Positions 8,680 through 18,098 are shown, counted from the stretch's first letter. The stretch is DNA of 64,000 nucleotides from Haloarcula nitratireducens (GCF_019599505.1 NZ_RKLT01000002.1:372001-436000), one strand, 5' to 3'. The notes: generated by a model not told the origin, from the sequence alone. Numbers and translations: made by a program.

Positions 8680-8714
8680 TACCCGGGTCGTGCCTCTGAC
8701 AGCTTGCCCGGGTA
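8680..8714. repeat. Inverted repeat between cofG and cofH
   Basis: Perfect 8-base arms TACCCGGG/CCCGGGTA separated by 19 bases, preceded by an AT-rich patch (AATATTTTACA). It lies in the convergent gap and could be a bidirectional transcript end. Confidence 0.45.
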
Positions 8715-8797
8715 CGACGCCGTTTCGAGTCGGTCACGTTCAATCGGTGGCCGACTCGGTTCTGCCGTCGAGAGAAAATCCCGGAGTGACGACGCCG

Positions 8798-10147
8798 TCA
8801 CTCCAACAGCGGCGTCCCGTCCGCTTCGGGACCGAGCGTCGGTCCCACGACGTCGGCGTCCGCGTCGACCGTTCGGCGCTGACGGTAGTCCGTCGAGCGC
8901 TCGACGGGCGTCCGACCGAGCGCGGTTATCATGTCGGCGTACTCCCGAATCGACCGGAACTCCCCGTAGCCGCCGCCGGCGCGCTTCGTTATCTCCTCCG
9001 AGAGGATGGTCCCCATGAAGTCGTCCGCGCCGCAGTTGAGCATCTTCAGCCCCTGTTCGTCGCCGTATTTCACCCACGAGGACTGGATGTGGTCGACGTT
9101 GTCGAGGAAGAGCCGCGAGACGGCGATCATCAGCTCGTCTTCGTCGGTGCTCGCGCCGCCGTCGACCATGTCTCGCTCGTACAGCGGCGTCTCCTGATGG
9201 ACGAACGAGAGCGGGACGAACTCCGTGATCGCGCCGGTTCGGTCCTGTAACTCCCGTATTGTCCGGAGGTGCATGACGCGGTGTCTCGCGTTCTCGACGT
9301 GGCCGTACATGATAGTCGCCGTCGTATCGAGCCCGACGTTCGCGGCCGCTTCCATCGCGTCGACCCACTCGCCGCTGCCGATCTTGCCCGGGCAGATGAC
9401 GTCCCTGACCTCGTCGACGAGGATTTCGGCGGCGGTGCCGGGGACGCTGTCGAGGCCGGCGTCCCGCAGCCGTTCGAACACCTCCTCGTAGGACCACTCC
9501 GTCCCGCGGCGGGCGTGATAGGCCTCCTCGGGCGTCATCGAGTGGACGTGGACGCCGTCGACGCTCATCGCGCGGATCTGTTCCGCGTAGGTCCCCGGAT
9601 CGGTGTCGTACTCGCTCGCGGGGCGGTAGTTCAGGTCGCCCCGCTCGCTCGCTTCGAGTATCTCGAGGTGCTCGTCGTCCAGCGCGAGCGCCGGGTGGAG
9701 ACCGGAGACGGACGTGACCTCGTAGATGCCCCGCTCGACGGCGTCGGCGACGATCTCGCGGGACTCCTCGGGCGTCTTCGTGAAACCGCCGTGTTCCTCC
9801 TGGTAGTCGCTGCGGAACTGCTCCGAGCGGTCCTTGAAGTTACAGAACAGACAGCCCGTGTTGCAGGCCGTCGTCACGTTGTTGTTGAGGTTGGCGACGA
9901 ACGTCACCTCGTCGCCGACCACCTCGGCGCGCCGCCGGTCGGCCGCTTCGAGCACCAGCTCCTTCCGGCGACTGTCGATGCCCGCGCGGTCGGTTCCGGT
10001 CGCGATGAGTTCGACGCCGTCGTCGACTGTCAGGCGTTCGCCGTTCCGGGCCTTGGCCAGCGCGTTCTCGAAGGACTGGTCGGTCGCCGGTCGGTGAGCG
10101 AAGTCGAACTCGCCGCCGTGCCGTGCCGCGTCGAAGGCGTCCGACAT
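8798..10147 (-). CDS. cofH: FO synthase subunit CofH (radical SAM)
   Basis: 5-amino-6-ribitylaminouracil:L-tyrosine 4-hydroxyphenyl transferase, the second FO synthase subunit; 449 residues. The radical-SAM cluster ligands are Cys95, Cys99 and Cys102 in CNTGCLFC. HPALALDDEHL and the later MYGHVENARHR segment are typical of the family. It is convergent with cofG, a split arrangement rather than one operon. The start is the ATG at 10145-10147. Confidence 0.95.
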   Translation of the reverse strand: MSDAFDAARHGGEFDFAHRPATDQSFENALAKARNGERLTVDDGVELIATGTDRAGIDSRRKELVLEAADRRRAEVVGDEVTFVANLNNNVTTACNTGCLFCNFKDRSEQFRSDYQEEHGGFTKTPEESREIVADAVERGIYEVTSVSGLHPALALDDEHLEILEASERGDLNYRPASEYDTDPGTYAEQIRAMSVDGVHVHSMTPEEAYHARRGTEWSYEEVFERLRDAGLDSVPGTAAEILVDEVRDVICPGKIGSGEWVDAMEAAANVGLDTTATIMYGHVENARHRVMHLRTIRELQDRTGAITEFVPLSFVHQETPLYERDMVDGGASTDEDELMIAVSRLFLDNVDHIQSSWVKYGDEQGLKMLNCGADDFMGTILSEEITKRAGGGYGEFRSIREYADMITALGRTPVERSTDYRQRRTVDADADVVGPTLGPEADGTPLLE

Positions 10148-10244
10148 TGGTCTACCGGACGACGACGACGGTCAAAAACGTGTGGGTCGGCGGCGAGCTG
10201 GCGGCGGTCCGCCGATTCGAGGGTCCGTCTCGTCGCAGTCTGGG

Positions 10245-11264
10245 TCACTCCGAGGGCAGGAGCCCGGCGCCGAGACCGGCCGTCTCGGCGACGACCCACG
10301 CGACGAACAAGACGTACGCGCCGAGCAGCGCGTACGATTCCGCGCCGCTCAGTTCGAGGTCCGTCCGCAGGGCGGTGAACAGCAGAATCGTCGCCAGCGT
10401 GAGGACGCCGAACATCGGGACCGCCATCGCGAAGTCGACGGTCCACACGCCGGCGATGAGCACGCCCATCGGGATCGCGACGAGCAGGTCGAAGGTGTTC
10501 GACCCGAGGACGTTCGCCAGCGAGGCGACGCCGCGGTTGTCGCGGGCGGCGCGGACGCTGACGAGCGTGTCTGGGAGGCTCGTCGCGGCGGCGAGGATGG
10601 TCACGCCGAGCAGGAACTCGTCGGCCCCGATCGCCTGCCCGATGACCCCGACCGAGTGAACGAGGCTCTCGACGGCGACGAGGATGACCGCTAACCCCGC
10701 TAAGAGGTAGAGCCACTGTCGGCCGACGGCCACGTCGCCGGCCTCGTTCCCCTCGACCTCGTGGTCGGCCGTGTCCTGATACTGGATGAAGACGTAGAGA
10801 CCGTACAGCGCCAGCGGAATGAGCGCCAGCGGTCGCGTGACCGCCCCCGAGAGCGCGGCCTCGCCCGGGTAGTAGATGACCGCGAGCGCGAAGGTGATGA
10901 GCAGCACCGAGACGGCGAGCATGTAGAACTGCGCCTCCTTGTAAACGAGCGTCCGGTTCGACTCGATGTGGTCGGTGGTGGCGATGCCGGCCGCGGCCGG
11001 GATGACGAGGACGTTGAAGATGGCCGACCCGACGATCGCGCCGACGCCGAGCGGCATCGATCCGCCCAGCGCGGCCACGACGACGGTCGCGAGTTCCGGA
11101 AAGCTCGACCCGACGGCGACGATTATCGCTCCCTGAACCACTTCCGGTAGCCCGTAGTGCGCCGCCAACCGCTCGCTCGCCGCCTCCAGCCAGTCGCTTC
11201 CCTTCCATATCGCCCCCGTCGCCAACAGGATAACGGCCCCCTCGACGAGCAGATTCGCGCTCAT
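10245..11264 (-). CDS. Sodium/calcium exchanger (CaCA family)
   Basis: 339-residue polytopic membrane antiporter with the two alpha repeats of the CaCA superfamily. Alpha-1 contains GSSFPELATVVVAA and GSAIFN; alpha-2 contains ATSLPDTLVSVRAA and GSNTFD. About ten transmembrane helices are predicted, with an acidic cytosolic loop in the middle (DTADHEVEGNEAGD). It likely exports Ca2+ or exchanges cations across the membrane; ion specificity is not readable. The start chosen is the ATG at 11262-11264, just before the first helix. The gene is divergent from nadE. Confidence 0.9.
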   Translation of the reverse strand: MSANLLVEGAVILLATGAIWKGSDWLEAASERLAAHYGLPEVVQGAIIVAVGSSFPELATVVVAALGGSMPLGVGAIVGSAIFNVLVIPAAAGIATTDHIESNRTLVYKEAQFYMLAVSVLLITFALAVIYYPGEAALSGAVTRPLALIPLALYGLYVFIQYQDTADHEVEGNEAGDVAVGRQWLYLLAGLAVILVAVESLVHSVGVIGQAIGADEFLLGVTILAAATSLPDTLVSVRAARDNRGVASLANVLGSNTFDLLVAIPMGVLIAGVWTVDFAMAVPMFGVLTLATILLFTALRTDLELSGAESYALLGAYVLFVAWVVAETAGLGAGLLPSE

Positions 11265-11397
11265 GTGACCGTCGCCACGTCGCCCGGAACAAAGAGAGTT
11301 TTCTGTGCGGCCGGATACCAACACATTGGCACACGGGAATAGTCAATCAATTGTTTAAGGACCAGTCGTATATGTCACCGTTCGGCTTTTTACACCT

Positions 11398-12303
11398 ATG
11401 GAAGAAAACGGTCGTTCGGTTCGAGACGATGACATGCAGTATTCCGATACCGAAACTCAGCCACCGACCGACGATCCGACGGCCGTCGAATCGGCGCTCG
11501 TCGAGTTCGTCCGTGACCGGGTCGAAGCGGCGGGCGCAGAGGGCGTCGTCGTCGCCATGAGCGGCGGCCTGGACTCGACGGTGACGGCGGCGCTGGCCGC
11601 CGAAGCGCTGGGCAGCGACCGCGTCCTCGGTCTCGCCCTGCCCTGTCACAAGACCGACGCCTCGGCGGCGATGGAGGCCGGGGCGATCGCGGACCACCTC
11701 GGCATCGACTTCGAGCGGATTCACCTCCGGCCGCTGCTCAACCAGTTCGACCAGCGCGTCGCCCCGCCACTCGACCCGGACGAAACGGACGAGGCAACGC
11801 CGACGGTCGACCGCGCGCTCGGCAACGCCGTCGCCCGCTTCCGGATGGTGTGTGCGTACTACGCCGCCAACCGGACGAACCGCCTCGTCCTCGGGACGTC
11901 GAACCGTTCGGAACTCCTGTTGGGCTACCTCACGAAGTACGGCGACGGCGCGGCGGACCTCTGTCCGCTCGGGGACCTCTACAAGACGGAGGTCCGGGCT
12001 CTCGCCGAGCTCCTCGGCGTCCCCGAGAGCATCGTCGAGGCGGAACCGACCGCCGGCGACTACCCCGCCCAGACCGACGCCGCCGACCTCGGCGCGCCCT
12101 ACGGGACCATCGATCCGTTTCTCGAACGCCTCGTCGACCGAGACCTCCCGATCGCGGCGGCCGCGGAGGGGCTCGATCTGGACTCGGAGACGGCCGAGCG
12201 ACTGGCGAGGATGTACCGACGGACGGCACACAAGCGAGCGGTCCCGCCGACGCCGGGGCTGAACGGGCGACTCCGACGGCCCGTACCGAGCAGTCGCAAG
12301 TGA
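11398..12303 (+). CDS. nadE: NAD+ synthetase
   Basis: Makes NAD from deamido-NAD, ATP and ammonia (or glutamine-derived ammonia); 301 residues. The ATP-pyrophosphatase P-loop SGGLDS is at residues 55-60. The family segments [21 protein letters not shown] and [14 protein letters not shown] are present. There is no N-terminal glutaminase domain, so it is the ammonia-dependent form. The N-terminal 25 residues are poorly conserved, and the ATG at 11434 is a possible alternative start. A TATA-like TTGTTTAAGG lies about 45 bases before the chosen start. Confidence 0.94.
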   Translation: MEENGRSVRDDDMQYSDTETQPPTDDPTAVESALVEFVRDRVEAAGAEGVVVAMSGGLDSTVTAALAAEALGSDRVLGLALPCHKTDASAAMEAGAIADHLGIDFERIHLRPLLNQFDQRVAPPLDPDETDEATPTVDRALGNAVARFRMVCAYYAANRTNRLVLGTSNRSELLLGYLTKYGDGAADLCPLGDLYKTEVRALAELLGVPESIVEAEPTAGDYPAQTDAADLGAPYGTIDPFLERLVDRDLPIAAAAEGLDLDSETAERLARMYRRTAHKRAVPPTPGLNGRLRRPVPSSRK

Positions 12304-12337
12304 AAACGTCTTTGTCCCCCCATGCGAAGCGACGCCA

Positions 12338-13372
12338 ATGACGAGCGTCAAGGAGTTCCGCGTAGACGAACCCGCGACAACCACGGACCTCGGCCGCGGG
12401 GCGTTCGTGTTCACGGACGACTACTCGGTGTTCGACTGGGGGAAGATGCCGGACCAGATCCCGCAGAAGGGGGCCTCGCTGTGTGCGATGGGCGCGTTCA
12501 ACTTCCAACTGCTGGAGGAGAACCACATCCCGACCCACTACGAGGGCGTCCGCGTCGACGGCAGCGACGAGGTGCTGGACCTCGGCGAGGCGCTGTCGAC
12601 CGGCGACGTGCCGGCGGAGATGGTCATTTCGCTGACGCAGGTGCCCGACCTCCCGTTCGAGAACGGAACGTACGACTACGAGTCGTTCCACGACGACGCC
12701 GGGCAGAACTACCTCGTCCCGCTGGAGGTCGTCTTCCGCAACCGCGTCCCGGTCGGCTCCTCGCTGCGGTCGCGTACGAAGCCGAGCGACCACGGACTGA
12801 AGTACGACGAGTGGCCCGTCGAACCGGTCGACCTGGACGAACCCATCGTCGAGTTCTCCACGAAGTACGAGGAGCAGGACCGCTACCTCGATCGCGAGGA
12901 GGCCGACCGCATCGCGGGCGCGGCGGACGTCGACCAACTGGCCGAACTCGCGCTCGCGGTCAACCACATCGTCACCGACCAAGCCGCCGAGGCCGACCTC
13001 GTCCACGAGGACGGGAAGATAGAGTGCCTCTATCACGAGGGCCAGGTCCGCGTGGCCGACGTCGTCGGCACCTTCGACGAGAACCGCTTCTCCTACGACG
13101 GCCAGCAGGTCTCGAAGGAGGTCGTCCGCCAGTACCACAAACACACCCAGCCCGAGTGGGTGGACGCCGTCAGCGACGCCAAGCGCCGGGCCAACGAGGA
13201 GAACGTCGCCGACTGGAAGTCCCTCTGCGAGCGCTCGCCGGAACCGCTCGACGACTCCGTCGTCGCGGCCGTCCGCGACCTCTACTGCGCCGGGACGAAC
13301 GCCTACGTCGGCGGCGACGTCTTCGACGCCCCCCCACTCCCCGAGGCCGTCGACGCCGTCCGGGACTTCTAG
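12338..13372 (+). CDS. purC: SAICAR synthetase
   Basis: Phosphoribosylaminoimidazole-succinocarboxamide synthase, step 7 of purine synthesis, joining aspartate to CAIR with ATP. At 344 residues it is the long haloarchaeal form (bacterial enzymes are about 240). Recognisable are the nucleotide-binding start [27 protein letters not shown] region, [16 protein letters not shown] and the acidic [16 protein letters not shown] segment. It is 34 bases after nadE on the same strand. Its stop overlaps the stop of the convergent gene by four bases. Confidence 0.94.
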   Translation: MTSVKEFRVDEPATTTDLGRGAFVFTDDYSVFDWGKMPDQIPQKGASLCAMGAFNFQLLEENHIPTHYEGVRVDGSDEVLDLGEALSTGDVPAEMVISLTQVPDLPFENGTYDYESFHDDAGQNYLVPLEVVFRNRVPVGSSLRSRTKPSDHGLKYDEWPVEPVDLDEPIVEFSTKYEEQDRYLDREEADRIAGAADVDQLAELALAVNHIVTDQAAEADLVHEDGKIECLYHEGQVRVADVVGTFDENRFSYDGQQVSKEVVRQYHKHTQPEWVDAVSDAKRRANEENVADWKSLCERSPEPLDDSVVAAVRDLYCAGTNAYVGGDVFDAPPLPEAVDAVRDF

Positions 13373-14004
13373 GCGATATCGCGGCTCGTATCGACCACGA
13401 TTCGCTCCGTGAGTTCCAATCGCATCGCCTCGGTCAGCGCCGGGCCGCCGCGGAACTTCGGGACCGATAGCCGGTTCTCGACTCGGTCACCGTCGATGTG
13501 AGTCTGCAAATCGAAGACGACGTCGGCCATGTACGTCGTTCGGTCGCGCTGGTCGGGCACCTTCCGGCCGTCGAGACAGTGCAAGACGGCGACGCTGTCG
13601 GTTTCGAGCAAGCGACCGCGGAGCGTGACGAGGAACTCCCTGAGCTGTGCGGGGTCGCGCCGCTCGATGACGTCCATCGGGTCGACGACGACGACCGACG
13701 TCGAGTCGAAGCGGCGGACGTATTCGAGGGCGTCCGTCAGCGGGGTGTCGCGGTCCACCGCGTGGACGTTGACGCGCGTGAGGTCGCAGCCGCTGTCCTC
13801 GATCGCCGTCCGTACCGACAGCGTCGTCCGTTCGGCGGTGAGATACAGGGTCTGATGTTCCGCCGCCATTCCGTAGAGCAACAGCTCGGACTGGCTGGCC
13901 GGCGGCGCGGTGAGCGCGACGATACTCCCCGCCGGAATCCCGCCGCCGAGCTCTCGGTCGAGCGGGGCGATACCGGTTCGGTAGCGGTCGGTCGTCTGTG
14001 ACAC
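13369..14004 (-). CDS. RAD55/KaiC-like ATPase-fold protein with degenerate Walker A
   Basis: 211 residues of the RecA-superfamily RAD55/KaiC fold common in haloarchaea. It opens with [22 protein letters not shown], split here as [13 protein letters not shown] and IPAGSIVAL. The expected GxxGxGKT is replaced by [11 protein letters not shown], which lacks the Lys and Gly, so ATP binding is doubtful. A Walker B-like strand SVVVVDPMD remains. The GTG start at 14002-14004 is chosen because a TATA-like TTACAATAC sits about 30 bases upstream, suggesting a leaderless mRNA; the frame runs further upstream but into sequence that looks non-coding. Function unknown. Confidence 0.72.
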   Translation of the reverse strand: MSQTTDRYRTGIAPLDRELGGGIPAGSIVALTAPPASQSELLLYGMAAEHQTLYLTAERTTLSVRTAIEDSGCDLTRVNVHAVDRDTPLTDALEYVRRFDSTSVVVVDPMDVIERRDPAQLREFLVTLRGRLLETDSVAVLHCLDGRKVPDQRDRTTYMADVVFDLQTHIDGDRVENRLSVPKFRGGPALTEAMRLELTERIVVDTSRDIA

Positions 14005-14145
14005 GGCTGACGACAGTCGCCGCCGTTCGGGTATTGTAACGCGTCGTCTACGGCCGCGGACGTCCCGTACAAAGAGCGCGAGAGATGCGTTAGCCGCTCG
14101 CTTCCGCTCCGCAGGCGAGGACTTCCAGTAGCGTCGGACACTCGT

Positions 14146-14170
14146 CGTGATTCGTTCCGCTCGAATCACG
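14146..14170. repeat. Hairpin with CGTGATTCG arms
   Basis: Perfect 9-base arms CGTGATTCG/CGAATCACG with a 7-base loop. The same arm sequence (less one base) recurs at 14277-14303, so these are members of one repeat family. Confidence 0.75.
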
Positions 14171-14206
14171 CGTCTCACGGGTCGCTTCGTTCCCCGCTCG
14201 ACGTTC

Positions 14207-14233
14207 GAGGGTCTGCCCTTCGGTCAGACCCTC
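14207..14233. repeat. Hairpin, 9-bp perfect stem
   Basis: Arms GAGGGTCTG/CAGACCCTC with loop CCCTTCGGT, between two copies of the CGTGATTC hairpin. No gene is visible in 14005-14303; the interval is occupied by these three structures. Confidence 0.75.
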
Positions 14234-14276
14234 GCTATTGCGCTATTATCGCTCACGGCTTCGCCGCTCGCGTTGT

Positions 14277-14303
14277 CGTGATTCTCGCTGCACTCGAATC
14301 ACG
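14277..14303 (-). terminator. Hairpin abutting the purU stop
   Basis: Arms CGTGATTC/GAATCACG with an 11-base loop, ending at the base next to the purU stop codon. It could be a 3'-end processing or termination structure for purU, and repeats the arms of 14146-14170. Confidence 0.5.
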
Positions 14304-15284
14304 CTAGTCGTCCGCTTCGGCCTCAGACTCCGGTTCCTCGCCCGCGACGAACTCCCCGAGTCCGTCGATGGGACGGTCGGGGTTCTCCTTATCGAGCGTC
14401 TCGGGCGCGCCGAGTTGCACGTCGGTCTCCTCGGGGTCGCGGAGCTTCGTCCGGCCGCGGTGGACCGTCACCTCGTCGTTGAGGTGGAGCTTGATGGCCT
14501 CGATGAGCGCCTCGGCTTCGAGCGGTTGGCCGAGTTGCTGGAGATCCTCCTCGGTGGCGTCGTCGGGGACGTTGAACGCTCGCTGGGTGATGATGGGCCC
14601 CTGATCTAAGTCGGTCGTCACGTAGTGAGCGGTGACGCCGGCGATGCGAACGCCCTCCTCGATGGCCTGCATGTACGCCGACGCGCCGGGGAAGGCGGGG
14701 AGCAGGCTCGGGTGGACGTTGATGATGCGGCTCTCGTAGCGGAACACCACGTCCGGCGAGAGGATGCGCATGTACCGAGCCAGCGCGATGAGGTCGGCGT
14801 CGTACTCCGCGAGCAGTTCGAGCAGCTGTTCCTCGTCGGGCGTGCCCTTCTCGTCGCCGATGTCGTGGAACGGCACGTCGTACTTCTTCGCCAGCGGTTC
14901 GAGGTCGCTGTGGTTGCCGATGACCACCTCGATGTCCGCGCCGAGGTCGCCGTTGGCCCACGCCTCGAACAGCGCCTCCAGGCAGTGCGACTCCTTCGTG
15001 ACGAGGACGGCGATAGACTGGGTCTCGCGGTCGGCGGGGAATCGGACCTGCACGTCGACGCCCAACTCGTCGCCCAACTCGGTGAGGTCCTCGCGGAGCT
15101 TCTCCTCGGTCGTCACCATGTCGGCGGTGTCGACGTGCATCGTCATCCGGAAGACGCCGTCGCGGACCGCCTGATCCAGATCCTCGATGTTGATGCCGCG
15201 CTCGAAGAGGAGCGAGGTGACCTCCGCGATGAGCCCCGTGTCGTCGTCGCCGACGACGGTTATCTCGGTGAAGCCGCGAGTCAC
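14304..15284 (-). CDS. purU: Formyltetrahydrofolate deformylase
   Basis: Hydrolyses 10-formyl-THF to formate and THF, supplying formate for purine synthesis and balancing one-carbon pools. It has 326 residues: an N-terminal ACT domain (about 1-75, with VVGDDDTGLIAEVT), then a formyltransferase domain with the catalytic Asn and His in INVHPSLLPAF and Asp in TTDLDQGPII. A 45-residue acidic C-terminal extension is present. The start is the GTG at 15282-15284, preceded by a strong Shine-Dalgarno GGGAGGTG seven to eight bases upstream, which decides it over upstream codons. It is divergent from purS. Confidence 0.93.
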   Translation of the reverse strand: MTRGFTEITVVGDDDTGLIAEVTSLLFERGINIEDLDQAVRDGVFRMTMHVDTADMVTTEEKLREDLTELGDELGVDVQVRFPADRETQSIAVLVTKESHCLEALFEAWANGDLGADIEVVIGNHSDLEPLAKKYDVPFHDIGDEKGTPDEEQLLELLAEYDADLIALARYMRILSPDVVFRYESRIINVHPSLLPAFPGASAYMQAIEEGVRIAGVTAHYVTTDLDQGPIITQRAFNVPDDATEEDLQQLGQPLEAEALIEAIKLHLNDEVTVHRGRTKLRDPEETDVQLGAPETLDKENPDRPIDGLGEFVAGEEPESEAEADD

Positions 15285-15440
15285 GCCTGCCACCTCCCTA
15301 CGGTGTAGCGATTCATTGCCACCCTCTTCTGCGGGGGCGATGCAAAAGGCTTCGTTTTGGGCGTGGGACCGCAAGGTTCCGCGTTATCCGTGAACGGTGA
15401 GTGGGAACCGACAGATAATCTCCCGACCACGCGCTGCTCA

Positions 15441-15457
15441 CGGCGACTTCGTCGCCG
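15441..15457. repeat. Hairpin in purU-purS divergent region
   Basis: CGGCGAC/GTCGCCG perfect 7-bp stem with loop TTC, the same loop as in the hairpins at 1251 and 1373. Confidence 0.75.
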
Positions 15458-15465
15458 TTCGCCAT

Positions 15466-15490
15466 AGCGCGAGACCAAAAGTCTCGCGCT
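15466..15490. repeat. Hairpin, 10-bp perfect stem, before purS
   Basis: AGCGCGAGAC/GTCTCGCGCT with loop CAAAA, ending 47 bases before the purS ATG. It may lie in the purS leader or act as an operator. Confidence 0.75.
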
Positions 15491-15537
15491 GCCCCAGAAC
15501 ACAAGCGTTTTCTCCGCCGCACGCCCGCCACCGAGTA

Positions 15538-15792
15538 ATGACTGCCTTCACCGCCACCGTCACCGTTCGGCTGAAGCGCGGGGTCCTCGACCCGGAGGCC
15601 GAGACCACCCAGCGCCAACTCGAACGCCTCGGGTTCGAACTCGACGACCTCCGGTCGGCCGACCGCTTCGAGATCGACCTCGACGCCGAGAGCGCCGACG
15701 GGGCGGCCGAGCGCGCCGAGGAGATGGCCGAGCGCCTGCTGGCGAACCCGACCATCCACGACTACGACGTGGAGGTCGAACAGGCCGGATGA
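15538..15792 (+). CDS. purS: FGAM synthase subunit PurS
   Basis: Small 84-residue subunit that bridges PurL and PurQ in formylglycinamidine ribonucleotide synthase. It has the typical pattern TATVTVRLKRGVLDPE, with the helix E(T)TQRQLERLG and the C-terminal strand YDVEVE. The ATG at 15538 is the only reasonable start. Its stop overlaps the purQ start (ATGA). The large PurL subunit is not in the window. Confidence 0.95.
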   Translation: MTAFTATVTVRLKRGVLDPEAETTQRQLERLGFELDDLRSADRFEIDLDAESADGAAERAEEMAERLLANPTIHDYDVEVEQAG

Positions 15793-16466
15793 CGATCGCA
15801 GTGATTCAATTCGGCGGGTCGAACTGCGACCGCGACTCCGTGCAGGCCCTGGAGTCGCTTGGCTTCGACGCCGAACTCGTCTGGCACGAGGACGGTCTGC
15901 CCGAGGGCGTGTCGGGCATCATGCTCCCCGGCGGGTTCTCCTACGGCGACTACCTCCGGGCCGGCGCGATGGCCGCTCGCTCGCCCATCATGGAAGCGGT
16001 CCGCGAGGCCGCCGACGCGGGGACGCCCGTACTCGGCGTCTGCAACGGCGCGCAGATCGGCTGTGAGTCCGCGCTCACCCCCGGCGTGTTCACCACCAAC
16101 GAGAGCGCGCGCTTCCAGTGCGAGCACGTCCACCTCCGCGTCGAGAACGCCGACACGCCGTGGACCAGCCACTACGAGGAAGGCGAGGTCGTCGAACTGC
16201 CCATCGCCCACGGCGAGGGCCGCTACGAGATCGACGACGAGCGGCTCGACGAGCTCGAAGCCGACGACCGAATCCTCTTCCGGTACTGCGACGAAGACGG
16301 CGAGGTCTCCCCGGAATCGAATCCCAACGGCTCGAAACACGCCGTCGCGGGCGTCACCGGCGAGCGCGACCACGTCGCCGTGATGATGCCCCACCCCGAG
16401 CGCGCGTCGCTGGAAGACCTCGGTCGCACTGACGGCCGGCCGGTTCTCCAGGGGTTCGCGGACTGA
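15789..16466 (+). CDS. purQ: FGAM synthase glutaminase subunit PurQ
   Basis: Class I glutamine amidotransferase subunit feeding ammonia to PurL; 225 residues. The nucleophile is Cys85 in GVCNGAQIG, and the catalytic His/Glu lie in MMPHPERAS near the C-terminus. The glycine-rich oxyanion segment LPGGFSYGDYLRAGA is conserved. It is translationally coupled to purS through a four-base overlap. Confidence 0.96.
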   Translation: MTIAVIQFGGSNCDRDSVQALESLGFDAELVWHEDGLPEGVSGIMLPGGFSYGDYLRAGAMAARSPIMEAVREAADAGTPVLGVCNGAQIGCESALTPGVFTTNESARFQCEHVHLRVENADTPWTSHYEEGEVVELPIAHGEGRYEIDDERLDELEADDRILFRYCDEDGEVSPESNPNGSKHAVAGVTGERDHVAVMMPHPERASLEDLGRTDGRPVLQGFAD

Positions 16467-16685
16467 CGTTACGAGAGACGCATCGCTGCTTTTGCGGTGG
16501 CTTCGGAGTCGAGCAAAGGATAGGACGGGGCCAGTGGAGCGTGTGACAGGTTCCGCGGCCCCTAGAACGTGCTATGGAACCGGAGAGGTAAAAGCACCAC
16601 CCTACCGAAGTGAAAGTGAAAGGGTTCTTCTCGGCGTCTGAGAATCGCCACCAGACTCATCCACCGGTGCGACGTACCGTTCGAT

Positions 16686-16985
16686 ATGCCTACAGACGAG
16701 GCGGGCGGGACGACGGAGACGGCGCGCGTGTGGCTGGTCGAACGGACCTACTCCGACGACGAGCAGAACCTCATCATCCTCACCTACGCGACGCCGGACG
16801 GCCGGCGCGACTTCCGGAAGGAGCGAGCGCTGACCTCCTATACGGGTGACCACCGCGAGACGCCGGTTTCGATGGAGGTCGAAGTCGGTAACCTCGGGAA
16901 CGTCGATGACGAAGCGACGCGAGAACGGTACGCGAGCGAAGCCGAGCGGATGCGCGAGAAGCACGCGCCCGACGCCTCGCTCTGA
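16686..16985 (+). CDS. Small soluble protein, unknown
   Basis: 99 residues, acidic and charged, with a predicted beta-rich core (RVWLVERTYSDDEQNLIILTYATPDG) and a helical charged tail (ATRERYASEAERMREKHA). No cysteine or membrane segment. I do not recognise the family. It follows a 219-base gap after purQ containing GGTTCC/GGAACC arms and an AAGTGAAAGTGAAAG direct repeat that might be promoter elements. It is convergent with raSEA. Confidence 0.65.
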   Translation: MPTDEAGGTTETARVWLVERTYSDDEQNLIILTYATPDGRRDFRKERALTSYTGDHRETPVSMEVEVGNLGNVDDEATRERYASEAERMREKHAPDASL

Positions 16986-17021
16986 CGGCGACACTGGAGA
17001 TATCGGTGGAGTTCGCTCTCT

Positions 17022-18098
17022 CTATCGTGCCAGCGGGAGCGAGTAACTGCATTCGCGCTCCAGCACGGCATCCCACGTCGCCTCGCACTCGCAGTCGACC
17101 TGCTCGAAGACGCTCGGGTCCTGTCGCAGGTCGAAGTCCTTGATGGCGCGCTGGACGCGGTCGTCGCAGTCGCCGCAGTTGTGCGGGCCGCGGTCGCTGC
17201 CGTGGCCGACGGGGTCCGAGACGACGATGACGTCCTCGTCGGCGGTCGATTCGAGCACCTCGGCGACCGACCAGAGCCACGGCGGGCGGTAGCCGCCGTC
17301 GTGGTACAGCTCCTCGACCATCGTGTAGCGCTGGACGTTACAGGGGTTCATCGAGACGGTGTGACAGCCGTCGACGGCGGCGCACCTCCTCACCGAGCGT
17401 TTCATGTCCTCGACGGCCTCCGACTCCGAGAGGAACGGCGGCTTCATCAGGAGATAGGCCTTGACGCCTGCGCCCGCGTCTTCGGCCTCCTCGCAAGCGT
17501 CCTCGAAGTCCGCGAAGTCGAAGTACTTGTTCACGCTGTCGTGGCGCACGCGGTCGGTGGCGGTCTCGAGGCCGACGGCGACGTCGGTGTCGAGGCCGAC
17601 GTCGACGAAGTCGGCGACGCGCTCCTCCTCGACGAAATCGGGCAGGGATTCGACGACGATCCGCTCGCGGTCGGCGAACGTATCGGCGATGGCCCGTCGC
17701 GTCTCGGCGGGGACTTCCCGCTCGTCGAGGAAGCTCCCGGAGGTGTAGATCTTGATGAGCCCGGATTTCCCGTCGGCGTTCTCGGCCTCGTGGTCCAGAC
17801 AGTGCTGAATCTGGGCCATCAGGTCCTCGTGGGCGACGCTGCCCCCCTCGACGCTTTCGGCGACGTAGCCGCACATCGTACAGCCGCCGGCGCGCGCCCA
17901 CCGGCAGCCGCCGGTGTTCAAGATGATCGTCAGGCTCTGGTACACCCCGCTCGGCGTGTTGTCCTCGTCTATCCAGACGCGAGTCGGTTCCCGCGGGTCG
18001 TACGTCGAGTCGTTGCGCGAGCGCACCTCGCGCATCACCGAGTTGTGGGCGTCCATGCCCTTGCCCTGCTCGTAGACGTCGGGACTGGGCTTGCTCAT
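17022..18098 (-). CDS. raSEA: Archaeosine synthase radical SAM subunit RaSEA
   Basis: Radical SAM lyase that converts the lysine adduct of preQ0-tRNA made by ArcS into archaeosine (G+) at tRNA position 15. It has 358 residues. The unusual CX7CX2C cluster is Cys65, Cys73 and Cys76 in GGCRWARAGGCTMCGY. The core pattern IKIYTSGSFLDE and the C-terminal CGDCDDRVQRAI-type cysteine segment fit the family. arcS (19031) and tgtA (25895) are on the same strand nearby, strongly supporting the call. Confidence 0.93.
   Translation of the reverse strand: MSKPSPDVYEQGKGMDAHNSVMREVRSRNDSTYDPREPTRVWIDEDNTPSGVYQSLTIILNTGGCRWARAGGCTMCGYVAESVEGGSVAHEDLMAQIQHCLDHEAENADGKSGLIKIYTSGSFLDEREVPAETRRAIADTFADRERIVVESLPDFVEEERVADFVDVGLDTDVAVGLETATDRVRHDSVNKYFDFADFEDACEEAEDAGAGVKAYLLMKPPFLSESEAVEDMKRSVRRCAAVDGCHTVSMNPCNVQRYTMVEELYHDGGYRPPWLWSVAEVLESTADEDVIVVSDPVGHGSDRGPHNCGDCDDRVQRAIKDFDLRQDPSVFEQVDCECEATWDAVLERECSYSLPLAR

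Noticed and set aside
9269..10378. Plus-strand frame of 369 codons
   Set aside because: Antisense to cofH, which is certain from its radical SAM cluster.
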